Shown in pieces: positions 1-11,007 of a DNA stretch of 64,000 nt (position 1 is its first letter; each line of letters starts with the position of its first letter). Made by a program: the position numbers and the translations under genes. The notes below the pieces were generated by a model, which worked only from the letters and a program-made list of their open reading frames with translations, ran no database searches and was not told the DNA's origin. Source of the stretch: Akebia trifoliata (lineage: Eukaryota > Streptophyta > Magnoliopsida > Ranunculales > Lardizabalaceae); NCBI GenBank assembly GCA_017979445.1, contig CM030718.1, forward strand, positions 28,701,021 through 28,765,020. The letters run 5' to 3'.

Positions 1-669
1 CTAGGGTTGTAGAGAATAAAATTTTATGAACTTCGAAAAAAAAATTAAATGTACTCAAAAGCGCTTTCTTTGAATACAAATTTGCAATCTTCCTTTAAAC
101 ATCAAAACACTCTGAAGTACCTCTTTCCTAAGTTACATGACAAAAGAGCCAAAGCTACTTCTTTCCTTTGTGAACTGGAAGCATGGGAAATAGATATGTT
201 CTCCATTTTTTCACTTTTAAATTTTAGAGTTAGAGGTGTCCATTTTCAAAACCTTTCTCAAGCCCAAAAGAAGTTGTATTTTGAATTTTTTTTGTTTTTC
301 TCTTATAAATGTTAGTGTTTAAATGAAATTCAAAGGGTTATAGTGTTGGATTGCTGATGTGGTAAACTGGTAATCCATTTGAGCAAAATAACCCTTATTC
401 TTAAATATTGTTCTAATAAAAACCTTTTGTAGTTTTTCTTATTGAAATACCAATACTACCCATCTTCAAGAAGAATCAAACGACTAAAGAATTTATCTGC
501 CTCTCCAACTTTCGCTAAATGAAACCATTTCACACATGCCGTCACACGTTTTGATGAATATTTAAAATGTCCCTATGTTTTAAAACTGGTGATATGCCCC
601 ATTATTGTAAATTATTGAAAATAATAACAAAAAACCTTTATTTTTATATTTTTAAATTAGACATCAATT

Positions 670-812
670 CTCTAAAATGATGATGATAATGATGAGGTGG
701 ATGAGGAGGTTAATATGATGATGATGGCAACGATGATGACGATAATAATCACAATAACCCTGATCATCATTGTTGTCGACATCGTCATACTATCATCATC
801 GTAATCATTATT
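670..812. repeat. ATG/CAT-rich imperfect palindrome
   Basis: The left half is rich in GATGATGAT-type triplets. After a GATCATCATTGTTGTCGAC centre, the right half is rich in ATCATCATC, so the stretch can fold on itself. The same structure is present in copy B at about 61098-61227. A looser GATGGTGAT-rich tract lies at 60195-60275. Confidence 0.7.
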
Positions 813-904
813 ACAGGAACCAAAAAATACTCCCTTCCTAAGGATTAACAAAGCTATTAAATCAAGGCAATCAGATCCGTTCTAATCCGATCCAACCCAA
901 ATAG

Positions 905-1050
905 AGGCGGATTGACTTCTTTAGTTGACCCCTCTCTTGTTCTCTCAAGATGGTTCAGCCATATTGCCCCGCCCCGCCCCGCTCTCTCTAGGTGGTTCGG
1001 CCATCATTGGCCAACCCCCTTTTTGCTCTCTCTGTGTGGTTCAGCCCATA
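905..1050 (+). repeat. Short CT-rich motif cluster
   Basis: Three imperfect copies of a motif of the form CTCTCTCAAGATGGTTCAGCC occur here. Two more lie at about 2030-2125, just upstream of the copia coding relic. The same cluster is present in copy B at 61320-61450 and 62430-62525. No coding function is seen. Confidence 0.55.
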
Positions 1051-2141
1051 GTTAGCAATTTTATGTATGCTGAAAAATTGTTACGGGATTAATTTGATTA
1101 CGATTCGAAATATACATTTAAGTTCATTTAAAAATTCAGTCAAAAATTTGGAGGACGGAAAAAATGCAATACGAGAACAGTTCGGGTATAATTCAAGTTC
1201 AGCACTCTTGAAAACTTTCAAAAAATCATGTGTATACATATTAAAAATTTTATAGTACTCATAACCAAATATTTGGAAACCCCCTGTCTTCTTAAGATTT
1301 ATTTATTTATTTATCCCATTTTCAAAATCACCACCAGTACTCTTCATCTTTGAACACATCCTTGTGTAGATTAAGAACATATGATACTTTTATACATATA
1401 TATCAAATATTTAAGATTTATTACAAATCAATAACACTTGGTTTCTTTACAAATATTACATTTTAATATTTATTCTAAAATAGCATATATAGAAAAAAAA
1501 AAAAATTAAGAACATATTTTTGTAAGATTAATCATACTATTTAACACAAATCTTCATAATGCAAAGCACATACTACCTTACCTAATTGAGTGACCAAGAC
1601 TAACGTTTAAAAAGTTTGAGAGGTGAGAGGAGAGAGAAGATATATAAAAGGAGTGAAAAAATTAATTGTTGATCGATAATCATAATGTTCATTAGCCAAC
1701 AATGGTTAGTGGTTGTCCCATGATTAAATCTTTCAGCGTACAGAGAGAATAATGAAGATATTATCATGTGATATTGAGATAGAATTTTTCTATTATAAAA
1801 ATACAAGTAATTTGTGTTTTTAACCCTCTTTCATAAAGTACTTTTGATTTGTTTAATTTGGGAAAAGAATGAATCGTGAATGATTCGAAAAAGTTCAAAA
1901 AGTCGCAAATTTTTGCAAAGGACTTGAAGTGGATGGATGTTTTAACCATTTTGTGTATCAATATTCGGGGAGATTTAGGTATAATTCACAGATTATTCAA
2001 AGAATTACTAATTATGGTTTGACAACCTTAGTCGACCCCTCTCTTATACTCTCAAGGTGGTTTAGCCTCCTTGACTGATCCCTCTCTTACTCTCTCAAGT
2101 TGGTTTGCCCATCTTGATTGATATCTCTAATTATTCATCAA

Positions 2142-3349
2142 ATGGATGTCAAAACGGCATTCTTAAATGGTGATTTAGAAAAAGAAATTTATATAGAACA
2201 ACCCAAGGGTATGTGATTCTTGGCCAAGAGAATAAAGTGTGTTTGTTAGTAAAATCCTTAAATGGGTTAAAATAAACACCTAAACAATGACATGAGAAGT
2301 TTGATTTTGTGTTAAAGTCTAGTAGATATATCTGTAATAATTGTGATAGATGCATGTATAGCAAATTTAGTGGCAAGACTAGTGTAGTCATTTGCTTGTA
2401 CGTATACGATATGTTGATTTTGATAACAAATCTAAAAATAGTTGAGAAAACTAAATCTTTCCGAAATTCCAAATCTGAGATGAATGATTTATAAGAAGTT
2501 GATGTCATGTTAGGGATTAAAATAGCTAGAAAAGATGAAGGATTTGTATTATTTCAAAGCCACTATATAGAAAAAGTTTTAAAGAAGTTTGGACACTTTG
2601 AGAGTGTACCTGTTTTGACTTATTTAGATCCGAACATCAAATTAAAAAAGAATAGAGGTGATAATGTATCATCACAAAAAGAATATGATAGGATCATAGG
2701 AAGTTTGATGTATTTAATAAACAGTACTCATCCAAAAATAGTTTTTATTGTAGGGATGTTAAATAGGTTCACTAGTAATCTTAATAGAGACCATTGGACA
2801 ACATTAATAAGAGTTCTCAGATATTTGAGAGCAATCATGGACATAAGCTTACATTTTAGTGGAAGTCCAAATGTATTAGAAATATACAGTAATGTGAATT
2901 GGATCTTAGAATCTGATGAATCCAAGTCCACTAGTGATTATATTTTCGCACTAGGTAGAGGAATTATCTCTTAGAAATCATCCAAACAGATATGTATAGC
3001 TAAATCTACAATGGAATCAAAATTCATTGCATTAGAGCTAGTTGGAACTAAAACTGAATGACTGAGAAACTTATTAATAGGTATTTCTTTATGGGAGAAA
3101 CTAATGCCATCAGTATTTATTTACTGTGATAGTCAAGCTACTATAGCCAAAGCTGAAAATCATATATATAATGGTAAGAGTAGACAAATTCGTCTTAGAC
3201 ATAATGTGGTCCGGCAGTTATTAACAGGCAGAATTATTGCTATTGATTTTGTGAGGTCAGAAAACAATATAGCAGATCCATTAACAAAACCACTAACTAG
3301 AGGATTGGTGAGTAAATCATTGAGAAAAATAGGACTAATGCCTATGTAA
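2142..3349 (+). pseudogene. Ty1/copia RT-RNase H relic, copy A
   Basis: The start matches the copia RT core (MDVKTAFLNGDLEKEIYIEQP), with RT fingers and palm following. The expected YVDD catalytic box reads YVYD near 2401, so one catalytic aspartate is lost. Frame-matched pieces at 2309-2494, 2507-2974 and 3104-3349 are separated by stops. The last piece has the copia RNase H signature (YCDSQATIAKAENHIYN, then ADPLTKPLTRGLV) and ends in GLMPM, a usual end for copia pol. Gag, protease and integrase are not visible upstream, so this is a truncated dead remnant. The same lesions in copy B show it was already dead before the segment was duplicated. Confidence 0.88.
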
Positions 3350-4391
3350 ATAATTAGTTTGTGATGGAAACCTAATTTACATGAATGGAGATCCCAAGAA
3401 GTAGATTCAATAGGTAATAATAAGTCACTGAACTAATTGGTGAAGCACTAGTGAAAAAGAGTTAATAAAATCTTTATCCATTTCCTATGATGCTAAGTAA
3501 TACTTATCTATGACAAGTTAAGGTTGAACAAAAGTTCTTAATAAAGTTCATAGCTTTCTTGAGTGGTGTATAATAGTCATAGAATACACTTGATGGACTT
3601 ACCTATGTGAATGTGGGAGTGGGGTTGCTTCCTATGAATACTATAGGCAAATATTCTAGAGCATTCATGAAAAAACCAGAATTCGACACATGATCAAAAA
3701 ATTTCAAATCATAAAAACTCGATCAGTCTTTAAAAAAAAAATATGTATGATATAATAATTAACTTACACAAAAAGGGGAAAGGGTTAAGTAACCTAGTTA
3801 CACCAAGTCCTTGTGAGTTTTGTCTATCTATACTAAGTGTCGATTAAGTCCAAAAAACATCAACATTAGGTATCCAATATTTAACCTTGTATGAACAACA
3901 CTTCTTTCTCTTCTTACTATAATTCTGTGAGGGATTATTGTAAAATTCATAGTTTTATTCATGTATTTTGTTGAGGACAATGTTTAAACTCAAGATCTCT
4001 TGCGTGTTGTTTGTAAAAGGTAAAGATTTCCTTAATTGGTGGAACATAAACTAAAAAAGCTTTTTCCTTTTCTGTATAAGTTGAAAGTCAAAAAATTTCT
4101 TTGCTTTCTTGCTACTTGTACAACGTTGGATCCGATCAAGTTCGTTATAAATATATTATTTCCAGAGTTCGGTTAGCAGATAGTGATTGTTGAATCTTCG
4201 TAACCAGAACGCCTAAGATCGACTGCACTGAAGATTTATTCCTAAGGGGGAGAAGTTGGTTTTAAGGACAACGGCTTCTCTGTACCTTAGTCACTAATAA
4301 GTTCTTCTAATTTCTTCGTGTTTCTTATATTATTCTATTGGTTTTTATCTACTATTTCAAGAACACATAACCAGAATCAGAGTTCACAACA
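3350..4391 (+). mobile_element. Probable 3' non-coding end and 3' LTR of the copia remnant
   Basis: This is non-coding sequence following the copia RNase H. A tract at 3969-4391 begins TGTTGAGG and ends TTCACAACA, giving inverted TGTTG/CAACA termini that would fit a 423-bp LTR. No second LTR or target-site duplication is in view. The purine-rich AAAAAGGGGAAAGGG at about 3770 is not adjacent to the proposed LTR. The LTR call is therefore tentative. Confidence 0.35.
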
Positions 4392-4597
4392 ATTCAGGAT
4401 TGGCATGATCATTTTTGTATTAAATCGAGTGCTTCTATATACTAAACCAATATCACCAAGATGTAATAAGAACTGAAATTATCCCAAAAAAGTACTAAAA
4501 CAACTCCAAAATGAAAAAATAATAATCATTGAACTATTTTGCATACCAAATGGATAGATCTTTACGAAACAACCAATCCCTTTTGTTAAGTCCTAAA

Positions 4598-7500
4598 CTA
4601 GTTAGGCAATCCTGCAAATGTCATCCCCAATCGAAACATTAGTTCTACTGCTTCAACATGTTTGTGGCTTGGTTCGAAAATCGCATCAAGGAGGATGACA
4701 AGAGAAACAATGAAAGCGTAGTCCACATTTGGGTACACTTTCACCATGAATGCATCTGCTTCTACTTGGCTCATAATTGTATTTTTCTTATCCAGCTGCA
4801 TGATCACCACCCAGTGTCACTATTTTAGATCAATAATAATCATCTTATATTATATTTAAAACACACCGATCCTTATGAAATTAAATAATTTACATATATT
4901 AGGTGTGTTATAAGTAAAAGTTGGTATGTAAATAGAATTTTCTCTACATAATTAAGCTAATATATATTGTTTATGACATAGAAATAATGATGGATCCAGA
5001 GATCATTTTTCTTACCTGGGCAATTATGGTATTAGAGTATCCGGTGCTGATGAAACACGATCTCTCAAGCCAGTTGCCATTCACATTGAAATTACAAACC
5101 TTCTCTTCGGTGTTGTTTGCTAAAAACACATCTAATAAGTTCTTTTTAGACCTCTTAACACTAAATATGAGATTGTTGGATTCATCGCTGTTTCCTTTAA
5201 ACACTTGCCATCTACCATGTAGAGTCCTAATCTGAAACAAAGGATAATTAAGTGAGAGGGAAAGGGAGGGAGGGAGAGAGAGAGAGAGAGAGTTTGCTCC
5301 TATTTGTGAGCATTAAGTGATTTAATTAAGGGGAATATTAATGTCTAACACCTTATGGGGACATTAGCATTCTCCAACACTTTATTTTTTTAACAATACC
5401 CTATTCATTTTGTCATTTTGTAAAAATAAATAGGGTATTTTGATCTTTTATACAATAAATGTTTGTTTGCATTGACTACCAAATCATTTATTGTGACAAG
5501 ACATTTAATTCTAAATATTACATGCCCTTAGCATTTATTATGAAAGAAACAAGTATTAATTACATAAAGGGGAAATTATTTTAAAAAATCAAAAAAATAA
5601 AAAAAAATTAGTTCATAAAAAAAACTAGATTTTTAAATAATTATAAATAAGATCTATTTTCGACTCTTAAACGGTCGAAAATATCTTTAAAAAAATAATA
5701 ATAAAAAATTGGATTTTTGGCCCTTTAAGGGTTGAAAATTTCTCTTATATTTCTCTCTTTTCGATTTATTTAAAATTAAAACTTTCAATAGTGATCATGA
5801 TCACTATATTGATCTTGATCAAGATCATCGTGATCGTAATCTTGATCTTGATCACTATCTTGATCTTGATCATGATCGTAATCTTGATCTTGATCTTAAT
5901 CAACGTGATCAGGATTTTCCTACGATGCGGTTCACGATCTTCATCACAATTATGATCATGATTACGATCATTATCACGATTACGATTACGATCACGATCA
6001 TGATTACGATCACATTGATTAAGATCACGATCTTGATCATGATCAAGATCTTAAGATCTTGAGATCAATGTAAATTTAAATAAATGTAAATGTATGTAAA
6101 TTTTTTTTTACCTTTGTTAATTAAAAATCGAAAACCAGTTAATAGAAGCAAAAAAGAAGAAGAATATGATGAAATTGTTGGTTTCGGTGGAAGAAGAATA
6201 AAATCGAGGGAAAGTACAGGGAAAAGTCAAAAGTAGGAGAGAGAAAAAATTTCGACCCTTAAAGGCCCGAAATTTTTGACCCTTAAAGGGCCAAAAATCT
6301 GAATATTATATTACTTAAATTTTAAATAAATAAATAATAAAAAAATAAAAAAAAGCTTTTTCGGCCGTTTAAGGACCGTAAAAGATTTGCTAATTATAAT
6401 TTTTAAAAACTTAGTTTTTTTTTTACGAAATATATTTTTTTTTGTTTTTTTAATAATTTTTCCTTACATAAATAAGTATTTATTATGTAAAAAGATTAAT
6501 ATACTCTTGTCTTTTTCACTAAATAACAAAATGGGTAGGGGTATTATTAGAAAAGAAAAAAAGAGGTCTTGGACGTTAGCATCCCCTTTAAATAAATAAA
6601 AAAAATAAACCATCAATGCATTAAAAAAAAATCCCTATTTGACAAAATAGTATATGATATATTTTTTCCTATTCATAGTCTTTATTAACCATTTAAAAAT
6701 GTTAACTGCCAATTACCTTTTCCCCACTCTAAGTGAAATATTTTTATTTTGAAAATTTACTACTTTCAAAATTAAAATATTATTTTATGTAACTAAATAT
6801 ATGGGAGTTATTTCTAATGGGATACACTATGTGGGTAGTTAGGTTGCTTTAGTCGGTGGTTTAGCGAGTGAATTATTGTCTTTTTGTAAAGACTGATAAT
6901 TATTTTAGTAGAGAGGACTCTTATGTACTAAATTCTTCAGGATTGAGTGACAAATTATCTAGAAAATATTAGCAAAATCCTTAAGATATATTTGTTTTTC
7001 CTCCCATCTCAGACTTACGTGTGCATCAAAGTATGATGGTTTCAAATCTAGACCAAATCATGATGACTCGCCCTAGTCATCTCAGTATTGTGTTTACCAA
7101 TTAGACAAATTTATGTAGCATCTCATGCTTCACACCATGTCATTGGACCAACTAGATGACTTTAGCAATATTTTTAAAATATTTGACGACTCAATAAAAC
7201 TCAGTCGAATTAAATAAGATTTATATTTTTTATTAAAATAATTATTTTTATGATCTAATTATTTATTATTTAAATAAAAATGATACTAATGATCTTATTA
7301 TCTATCTTATTTTATTATAAAAAAAATTATAATTATTTATATATAATTATGTTTTAATAAATAATTGTAAATCAAGTTTTAAAAAAATGAGTTGTGATAA
7401 TCTAAGTTACCCATGTGGAATACTAAATCGACACCCCTAACGTGACAGGCTCAGCAGCTGTAGATCCTACTCTCTCCAAGATGGAGAACTGCACATTTTT

Positions 7501-8616
7501 TATATTATTTTTATTTTTAATTAATAGGGAACCGTAATTTTGTATCTTGAGGAGAGCAGATCTTCCATTCCCGAGCCTATCATGTCAGGGGTGTCGATTG
7601 ATCATCACTAGGGGCAGAGCTAGTAAGGAGCTTGAAGGGGCAATTACCCCCACAGAACTTTGAGACACCCATGTATTTTCAACTAATTACATCCCCATTT
7701 GTCTCCACTCCCTCACTTCTCTCCTCATTTGCCCCCACACCCTCACCTCCTTCCAATTTTTGCCCCTAACATTGCCTCTCGACCAGGCCATCTCAGATTA
7801 ATTGAAAATGATCTAATACTTTTCTTCAACTTGAAATAAAAAAAACCTCTGAATTTCTCCCTAAAATCATTCATCTTCAAGTTCTTCAATTATACAACTA
7901 ATCATAGTTTGCCCCCACACTCCCTTCAATTTTTGTTGATGACATTGCTTCTTGATCGGGCCTTCTCATATACTAATAGAAAATGATTTAAATATCTTTT
8001 TCTTCAATTTCTAATAAAAAAAATCCTTCGAATTTCTCTCTAAAACCATTCATCTTCAAATTCTTCAACCATACAACTAACCATAGTTTGCCCCCACATC
8101 CCCTTCAATTTTTGTTGATGACATAACCTCTTGATCCGGCCTTCTCATATACTAATTGAAAATGATCTAAATATTCTTTTCTTCAACTTCGAATAAAAAA
8201 AAACCTCTGAATTTGCCCCCACTACAAGAAAATCCTAGCTCCGCCCCTGATTATCACGATTCTATAAAATAAAAAAAATAAAAAAAAATTTACTTGATCC
8301 TAGAATAGATGACTTGTCCGAGACGTCAAACCGACATTTGAAACCATGAAAAGTATCTAATCTCATATGGAAAAAAAAAAATCTAACCTTTCCTTTCAGA
8401 GTGAGTATAGGATTTCCCTCAGCATCAAGTAGAACTCGACGATCATGCAAGCATAGAACCTTCTCCTTGATATCGAAGATGAAGTTTCCATTATGGTCCG
8501 TAACGGTGAAATTGCCCTCCGTTAGGAACTTTTCTTTTCTAGCCACTGCGAGATCGACAAAATAAGGTGCACAGTATTGTGGGCTGATAACAATAACAGG
8601 GTTAGTTGTTTGAGCC

Positions 8617-8618
<2 letters not shown>
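4598..8618 (-). CDS. LURP-one-related protein (Tubby C2-like domain)
   Basis: A three-exon gene encoding 214 residues, a normal length for this plant family. Exon 1 is 8618-8388, exon 2 is 5231-5016 and exon 3 is 4795-4598. All junctions are phase 0 with GT donors and AG acceptors (AAAG/GTTAG, TTTCAG/ATT, CAG/GTAAG, TGCAG/CTG). The spliced protein shows the family path: an N-terminal VISPQYCAPY segment, a FDIKEKVLCLHDRRVLLDAEGNP-like strand pair (exon 1), LHGRWQVFKG (exon 2), and in exon 3 VYPNVDYAFIVSLVILLDAI, the conserved hydrophobic C-terminal helix. Members fold as a beta-barrel around that helix. Some Arabidopsis members act in defence against oomycetes, but the biochemical role is unclear. 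Intron 1 is 3156 bp and full of transposons. No stop or frameshift is seen, so it is probably functional. Confidence 0.87.
5263..5292. repeat. (GA)n microsatellite at the 3' end of LURP intron 1
   Basis: GGGAGGGAGGGAGAGAGAGAGAG on the + strand. On the coding strand it is a CT-rich tract about 30-60 nt upstream of the exon 2 acceptor, where it can also act as polypyrimidine context. Confidence 0.7.
5328..6589. mobile_element. Foldback element in LURP intron 1
   Basis: The ends are long diverged inverted repeats. Sequence from AAGGGGAATATTAATGTC at 5328, through the TAGCATTCTCCAACACTT block, to about 5640 matches the reverse complement of about 6390-6589, which ends GACGTTAGCATCCCCTT. A second inverted pair, GATTTTTGGCCCTTTAAGGG at about 5712 and CCCTTAAAGGGCCAAAAATC at about 6281, lies further in. 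There is no transposase ORF. It resembles MITE or Mutator-like foldbacks. The target-site duplication is not clear. Confidence 0.75.
5795..6065. repeat. GATC-dense imperfect palindromic repeat
   Basis: The core of the foldback element is made of hexamer-like units GATCTT, GATCAT and GATTAC. Units run one way to about 5910 and mainly in the complementary sense to about 6060. GATC tetramers are packed far above chance. It can fold on itself and is non-coding. Confidence 0.8.
7389..8259. mobile_element. Small hairpin MITE (family M1, copy 1) split by a hAT element
   Basis: The termini are TGTGATAATC at the left and GATTATCACG at the right. The arms include ACACCCCTAACGTGACAGGCTC (7430-7453) and, inverted, GAGCCTATCATGTCAGGGGTGT. 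The middle reads through CTCTCCAAGATGGAG and TATCTTGAGGAGAG. Relatives are at 49379-49602, 49698-49893 and 51579-51752. A hAT element (7609-8249) sits inside the right terminal repeat. Confidence 0.7.
7609..8249. mobile_element. Non-autonomous hAT element
   Basis: The termini are TAGGGGCAGAGCTAG and CTAGCTCCGCCCCTG. The 8-bp flanks ATCATCAC and ATTATCAC match at 7 of 8 positions, as for a hAT target-site duplication. It has no transposase ORF. The interior holds about three tandem copies of a unit of roughly 185 bp beginning TTTGCCCCCAC (near 7730, 7910 and 8088). It lies about 140 bp from the exon 1 donor of the LURP gene. A stray end of the same family lies at 9408-9450. Confidence 0.8.
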
Positions 8619-8652
<34 letters not shown>

Positions 8653-8705
8653 TTCTTGCTTTGGACAGTAAGCTTGAGGGTTGTTCTGTATATTTTTAAC
8701 GACTT
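8619..8705 (-). promoter_or_regulatory. LURP gene 5' leader with (CT)n and possible TATA box
   Basis: Read on the coding strand, a CT dinucleotide run of about 30 nt (8619-8648) abuts the ATG. Pyrimidine-rich leaders and (CT)n/GAGA tracts are common in plant 5' UTRs and promoters. A TTAAAAATATACAG stretch at about 8688-8702 could be the TATA element. The transcription start is inferred only from this spacing. Confidence 0.35.
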
Positions 8706-8999
8706 AGACTATTAGGCTGTGGACTTTGGAGTTTACGGGTGAGACTAGCCTGATTAGACAGTAACATTTCAAATCTTACCCAGTCGTTGGGCCCACATTG
8801 ATTTACAACATGACTGATGATAAAATGATTGTGTTGAAGACGTGGTTGACGTGGCATCTCGCATGTGCACATAATTATCACATATTTTTTATTATGTGTA
8901 TCCCGAAGAAATTGATCTGTGGTTCCGTGCACATGCCATGTCAAATGTGTTTTCGTTGTATCATTTTTCCCATCCACTTTCACGACATAATGTGCTCAT

Positions 9000-9245
9000 T
9001 TATGGGGGAGTTGTTTCCGTGTGGAAAAAGGAAAGATGGCATGGGAGTTGATCCTGTACTCTAGAACCTTGTTAGCAATTTGAAATACGGCAAAAAATTT
9101 ATACTGGAAAAATTAGAGTTTTATTCAATTTTGGGTTGAAAAAAATTCAGTTAAAAAATTTGTTAAATCGACACATACTTTATATGTACCACGTCAAAAA
9201 TTTGAAAATAAATAATTTGATACATTTTGAAAAAAGAATAATACT
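9000..9245 (+). repeat. Diverged dispersed repeat (copy 1)
   Basis: About 240 bp that recurs in the same orientation at 10225-10470. Shared landmarks are GTGTGGAAAAAGG/GTGTGAAAAAGG, GGATCCTGTAC, TTTTATTCAATTTTGGGT, CACATACTTTATATGTACCACGTC and AAAATAAATAATTTGATACA. A third, weaker relative is at 60010-60200. It is non-coding. The rest of 8700-9390 shows nothing recognisable. Confidence 0.75.
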
Positions 9246-9296
9246 TTTCTTGAAATAAAAAAAATCTGTGAATTTTTTCTTCTTTTAATTAATATA

Positions 9297-9376
9297 TTTA
9301 ATTTTTTAGAATAAAATACATTATGGTATAATTTTTTGTATAATTATTATCATATTAATAAATAAATGTAAATTGA
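9297..9376 (+). repeat. AT-rich block repeated at the LINE right flank
   Basis: Sequence from TTAATTTTTTAGAATAAAATA to AATAAATGTAAATTGAG recurs at 42410-42520, immediately outside the right end of the LINE. The LINE therefore appears to have landed in another copy of this local repeat. Confidence 0.6.
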
Positions 9377-9407
9377 GGCATATATTTAGGTAAAATACAG
9401 GACTATC

Positions 9408-9452
9408 TCAAAGTTCTATGGGGGCAATTGCCCCCACTAGCTCCGGCCCAGC
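9408..9452. mobile_element. hAT terminal fragment
   Basis: ATGGGGGCAATTGCCCCCACTAGCTCCGGCCC matches the end sequences of the hAT element at 7609-8249 (GGGGCAATTACCCCC and CTAGCTCCGCCCC). Only an end is left. 9460-9950 otherwise holds AT-rich DNA with no recognised feature. Confidence 0.5.
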
Positions 9453-9962
9453 CAACATCACAACCCTCTAATTTCATGGAAAAAACTTAGATCTAAAAAA
9501 TAAAAATATAAAAAGATTGGGGTTTGATCTGAGGTTTTGAAAATGGACAGGTATTGAACTCCTAGTAAACCCCCAAATTTAAAATTAAGATTCAAAGGAA
9601 AAATAATATGTTTTAGAATTTTTTTTTTCAAAATCTTAAAATTATGTCCTGTACAATCTTGTGGCATCAGATCATACTTTTCGATGCCACAAGGTGAACT
9701 CAATTACCCTTAATAAGATTTGAAATCTTAGTAAGATAATGGACGGCTATCCAAATGTTTTGGATGCAACAATGTGAACTCACGACCCCTTAGAAAGACT
9801 TTAAATCTTAGGGCTTGACTTGATCCAAAATGTTGAAAATAGACAGCAATCCAACTCTTAATTTTGAATTGAAATTCTACAATGAAAAATAAGTTTTTAA
9901 AAGAATATTTTTTAAAAATTTTAGAGTTGAATAATATTGAGAAAAACATATATGGTTCCTAT

Positions 9963-10106
9963 ACACTTTCACATCAAGATGTAAGATGTGAGATCCAATC
10001 TTGAGGTCACTCCAGCATGACTCTTTAGAATTTTGTCTTGAATAATGTTGAAGTGACCTCAAGATTATACCTCACATCGAACATCTTGCCGTGAAAATGT
10101 ATGAGT
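9963..10106. repeat. Small foldback hairpin
   Basis: Left arm 9963-10018 (CACTTTCACATCAAGATG...CTTGAGGTCACT) pairs with right arm 10045-10106 (AGTGACCTCAAGATT...CATCTTGCCGTGAAAATG) around a short loop. Pairing is long but imperfect, like a small MITE. A partial extra copy of the left arm (TTTCCTATCCACTTTCACGTCAAGATG) lies at 10148-10176. Confidence 0.65.
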
Positions 10107-10224
10107 CATAAATACTTTTCATCGAGATATGAGTGAAAAAGAATCTATGTTTCCTATCCACTTTCACGTCAAGATGTGCTCAAGAATAAACTCCTTATGC
10201 TTTTCATGGTGAACAGTAAGAAGA

Positions 10225-10470
10225 CTTTACGGGAGCTTCCGTGTGAAAAAGGTAAGATGGCATGAGAGTGGATCCTGTACCCTAGAACCTTATTACCAAT
10301 TTGAAATACAGCAAAATTTTGATACTAAATTAGAGTTTTATTCAATTTTGGGTGGAAAAAAATTCAGTTAAAAAGTTGCTAAATTGGAAATATGCGACAC
10401 ATACTTTATATGTACCACGTCAAAATTTTGAAAATAAATAATTTGATACATTTTGAAAGGGAGTCAATCA
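10225..10470 (+). repeat. Diverged dispersed repeat (copy 2)
   Basis: Direct repeat of 9000-9245, described there. It includes a small insertion (ATTGGAAATATGCG) relative to copy 1. The third relative, near 60100-60140, has a similar GAAAATATGCGGCAT tract. Confidence 0.75.
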
Positions 10471-10494
10471 TATATAGTGATATAATTATAATAA

Positions 10495-10998
10495 GGGACT
10501 GACTAGTTGCACACCACTCATTACCAATTGCACTCCATCACTTAAAAAATCTCTTTGCACTCCATTTGGATTATTATACTCCAAAGTATAATTAAAAAAT
10601 ATTGCACTACTTTTTTTTTCCTTCTTTCTCAACTATGCCCAAAGCAACTATTGCTAGTTCAATAATTTAAGCAAGAAATATTTTTTTTTTCGTTTTGGAA
10701 CTATATTTACAAAGTTACATTTTCTTGAAATATATACACAGATTCAAATCAAATTCTAAACCAAAATTAAAATATCAGTGCTTTAATTAAGATGGAATCA
10801 AAGAGAACACAAATAAAATCAATCACAAAACATGATCAAAGTAGGACATGAGCAAAGAATACAAACTACAAGTTAAAATAAAACTTAAACCCTAAAATTT
10901 TAGGTATTGGAGTGCAAGCAATAAGTTAAAATAGAGATCATAAAAATACAAAAGAAAAAAAAAAAAAATTTAAGGTTGGTGTGCAACTAGTCGATCTC
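10495..10998. mobile_element. Mutator-like MITE with 9-bp target duplication
   Basis: The terminal inverted repeats are GGGACTGACTAGTTGCACACCA at the left and TGGTGTGCAACTAGTCGATCTC at the right. They are flanked by perfect TTATAATAA duplications at 10486-10494 and 10999-11007. The 9-bp duplication fits Mutator-like elements. The interior is 504 bp in total and has no ORF. Confidence 0.82.
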
Positions 10999-11007
10999 TT
11001 ATAATAA

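Larger units (their letters stand above)
1..3600 (+). repeat. Large direct repeat, copy A
   Basis: This segment recurs in the same orientation at 60324-64000. The offset grows from 60323 at the left to 60402 at the right because of small indels. One is a block of roughly 75 bp near 60745-60820 present only in copy B. By eye the copies differ at a few percent of positions. The segment contains ATG/CAT-rich hairpin DNA, CT-rich motifs and a degenerate Ty1/copia RT/RNase H. Copy A begins at or before the window edge, so its left boundary cannot be seen. It continues past 3600, where copy B runs off the window. Confidence 0.93.

Noticed and set aside
2309..2974. Possibility that the copia RT is active
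   Set aside because: The catalytic YVDD reads YVYD, there are several stops, and the rest of the element is missing.
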